NCBI GenBank assembly: GCA_023258655.1
Contig: JALQWO010000071.1
Coordinates: 1 to 8,200, forward strand
Source of the DNA: Bacteroidia bacterium
GTDB lineage: Bacteria; Bacteroidota; Bacteroidia; NS11-12g; UBA955
Length of the DNA stretch: 8,200 nt
Direction of reading: 5' to 3'
The translations under genes were made by a program, and so were the position numbers. Shown piece by piece: positions 6,479 through 8,200 of this stretch (the first letter of the stretch is position 1; each line of letters begins with the position of its first letter). The notes beneath the pieces are model-generated. The model did no database searches and was not told where the DNA came from. It saw only the letters and a program-made list of their open reading frames with translations.

Positions 6479-7744
6479 TCAGAAATCCGTTCCAACACTA
6501 ACGCGCATGCGAAACTGTAGAAAATCGTCATTGCCTTGAACTGCATTTACCCAAATGGGGAAATCCACACGGATATTGAGTGGATTTGCCGCGCGAAGTG
6601 CTTTGTTTTTGGCGAGGGAAGACCAGTTTTTGATGTTCATACTTGCGCCAAAACCTGCATCACAGAGTAAACCACTGTATACATTTTGAGTAAAGGTTTG
6701 ATTTTGTGCATTTTGGCTGGTTAAGGGCTGACCAATTATTCCTGCATCGCCAAACAAATAGGGATTTATGCCGATCATTTTGATTTTGGGTACCCAACGG
6801 AAGTAAGGGGTTAGATCAAAAGAGGTATTGATGCCCAGTCCTTGATTGCCCCGGAAAAAGGCAAGGATTGTGTCATTGCCGTTGGCTTGTTTTACAGTTT
6901 TTGGAGCAGTGTAACCGTTGAAGCCTCGCAGATTGAGTCCACCATTGACTTGAAGAGTATTCCATTCCTTGCTACTGTTGTTTAAGTTATACATGCCGAA
7001 GTCACGATAAAGGGATTGCTGCTGGAAGGCATCCTCCGGATTGGCATTGGACAAATACAGAGCAGACTCTGGTGTTGGGTTGTTTCCGCCGCCATAATAG
7101 ATCAACGTTCTGAGTCGCAAAGCTGATTTTCCCAAAGGTTGAAAATGTTTCCATTCGAGTTGTACAAAACCGTATTGGGATTGGCTCCAAGGAGATGGCA
7201 TACGCATATCGAATCGCACAGAACCCGTCTTGCCCCAGCCGCTGTAAGCTTGTTGCAGAAAAAGGTTGAGATGGACTTGGGATATATAACTCCATTGGTT
7301 GGCCGTAGGCAAAAAGCCATCCATCAGATCGCCCTGTGGAAAGTAGGGGTCGCGACCGTTGGTGTTGCTGTTGATCCAGGGATTGTAAAGGGGATGATCT
7401 ACGCTGTAAATGAGGCGGTGATAACGCTGCATGGATTTTCCGTAGAGACCATATTGCGTTTTTCCCACATGATCAAACCAGCCCATTTCGTGGGTGTTGA
7501 CTTCGTTATAGAGGAGTGATTGGTAATAATAAGTACCCCCACCGCGGGTTTGGTGTTTGAATTCTGCTTGATACTGCAGTTTTTGTGCGGGAATATATCG
7601 GGCTTGCCACCCTGGTGCGTACCATACACCCAAGTTGAATTGCTTTTTTCGACCCGCATATTGTCCGCTTGCTTGCGCCCCCAACAACATACCAGAAGCA
7701 ACATTGTATCTGAGTCCGGGTCGGATGAGTCCCGGAATGGGAAC
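6479..7744 (-). CDS. outer-membrane beta-barrel protein, C-terminal part; cut by the chimeric junction
   Basis: About 421 residues are real; the frame continues to 7801, but the upstream residues translate rRNA spacer and are spurious. The visible part consists of alternating amphipathic strands separated by Gly/Asn/Pro-rich turns, with many Tyr and Trp, as in an outer-membrane barrel. It has a GGLNLRGFNGY turn, INPYLFGDAGIIG, a late DAGFGASMNIKNW and LNIRVDFPIWV, and ends LQFRMRVSVGTDF with a terminal Phe typical of BamA-inserted barrels. The opening IRPGLRYNVASGMLLGAQ and the final LNIRVDFPIW resemble the C-terminal barrels attached to large M1-type (gluzincin) peptidases of Bacteroidota, but no catalytic HExxH is visible, so this is a family-level guess. 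A D15/BamA-like surface antigen is the alternative. The true N-terminus is lost at the junction. Confidence 0.7.
   Translation of the reverse strand, partial: VPIPGLIRPGLRYNVASGMLLGAQASGQYAGRKKQFNLGVWYAPGWQARYIPAQKLQYQAEFKHQTRGGGTYYYQSLLYNEVNTHEMGWFDHVGKTQYGLYGKSMQRYHRLIYSVDHPLYNPWINSNTNGRDPYFPQGDLMDGFLPTANQWSYISQVHLNLFLQQAYSGWGKTGSVRFDMRMPSPWSQSQYGFVQLEWKHFQPLGKSALRLRTLIYYGGGNNPTPESALYLSNANPEDAFQQQSLYRDFGMYNLNNSSKEWNTLQVNGGLNLRGFNGYTAPKTVKQANGNDTILAFFRGNQGLGINTSFDLTPYFRWVPKIKMIGINPYLFGDAGIIGQPLTSQNAQNQTFTQNVYSGLLCDAGFGASMNIKNWSSLAKNKALRAANPLNIRVDFPIWVNAVQGNDDFLQFRMRVSVGTDF

Positions 7745-8200
<456 letters not shown>

Overview
The window looks like a metagenomic contig from a Bacteroidota genome whose last ~450 bases (about 7745-8200) come from a different, actinobacterial genome. 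The Bacteroidota assignment of 1-7744 rests on gene content: a secreted S46 dipeptidyl-peptidase, a Bacteroidota-type pyrE, a DUF3822-rsmD-coaD cluster, an outer-membrane barrel with a C-terminal Phe, and a perfect TAnnTTTG -7 element. The right edge is the 3' end of an actinobacterial 16S rRNA gene plus the start of its 16S-23S spacer, fused to a beta-barrel gene that is cut off at the same point. I read this as an assembly chimera, not biology.

Layout: 1-1514 (-) is the N-terminal two thirds of an S46 peptidase. A 123-bp divergent gap follows. 1638-2648 (+) is an intact ligase-associated beta-CASP/metallo-beta-lactamase DNA exonuclease. It overlaps by 4 nt (GTGA) a 270-aa gene (2645-3457) that resembles the ligase-associated ATP-dependent DNA ligase but lacks the whole adenylation domain. 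3411-4049 (-) is pyrE, convergent with the ligase-like gene and overlapping it by 47 nt. 4048-4686 (+) is a Nudix hydrolase sharing one CATG start site with pyrE. 4683-6408 (-) is the coupled cluster DUF3822-rsmD-coaD. 6479-~7744 (-) is the C-terminal part of an outer-membrane beta-barrel protein, perhaps the barrel end of an M1-type peptidase. 7745-7980 is rRNA spacer and 7981-8200 (-) is 16S rRNA.

The exonuclease and ligase-like protein are probably translated together and represent a reduced version of the bacterial MPE-Exo-Lig-Lhr DNA-repair cluster. pyrE (pyrimidine synthesis), coaD (coenzyme A), rsmD (16S methylation) and DUF3822 form a housekeeping block. Packing is very tight: two pairs of convergent genes overlap, one divergent pair shares its start site, and three co-directional junctions overlap.

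The best candidate for something undescribed is the ligase-shaped protein without a catalytic domain, kept in frame next to a complete nuclease. The shared-start pyrE/Nudix promoter arrangement is second. The rRNA junction matters mainly as a warning about the contig.
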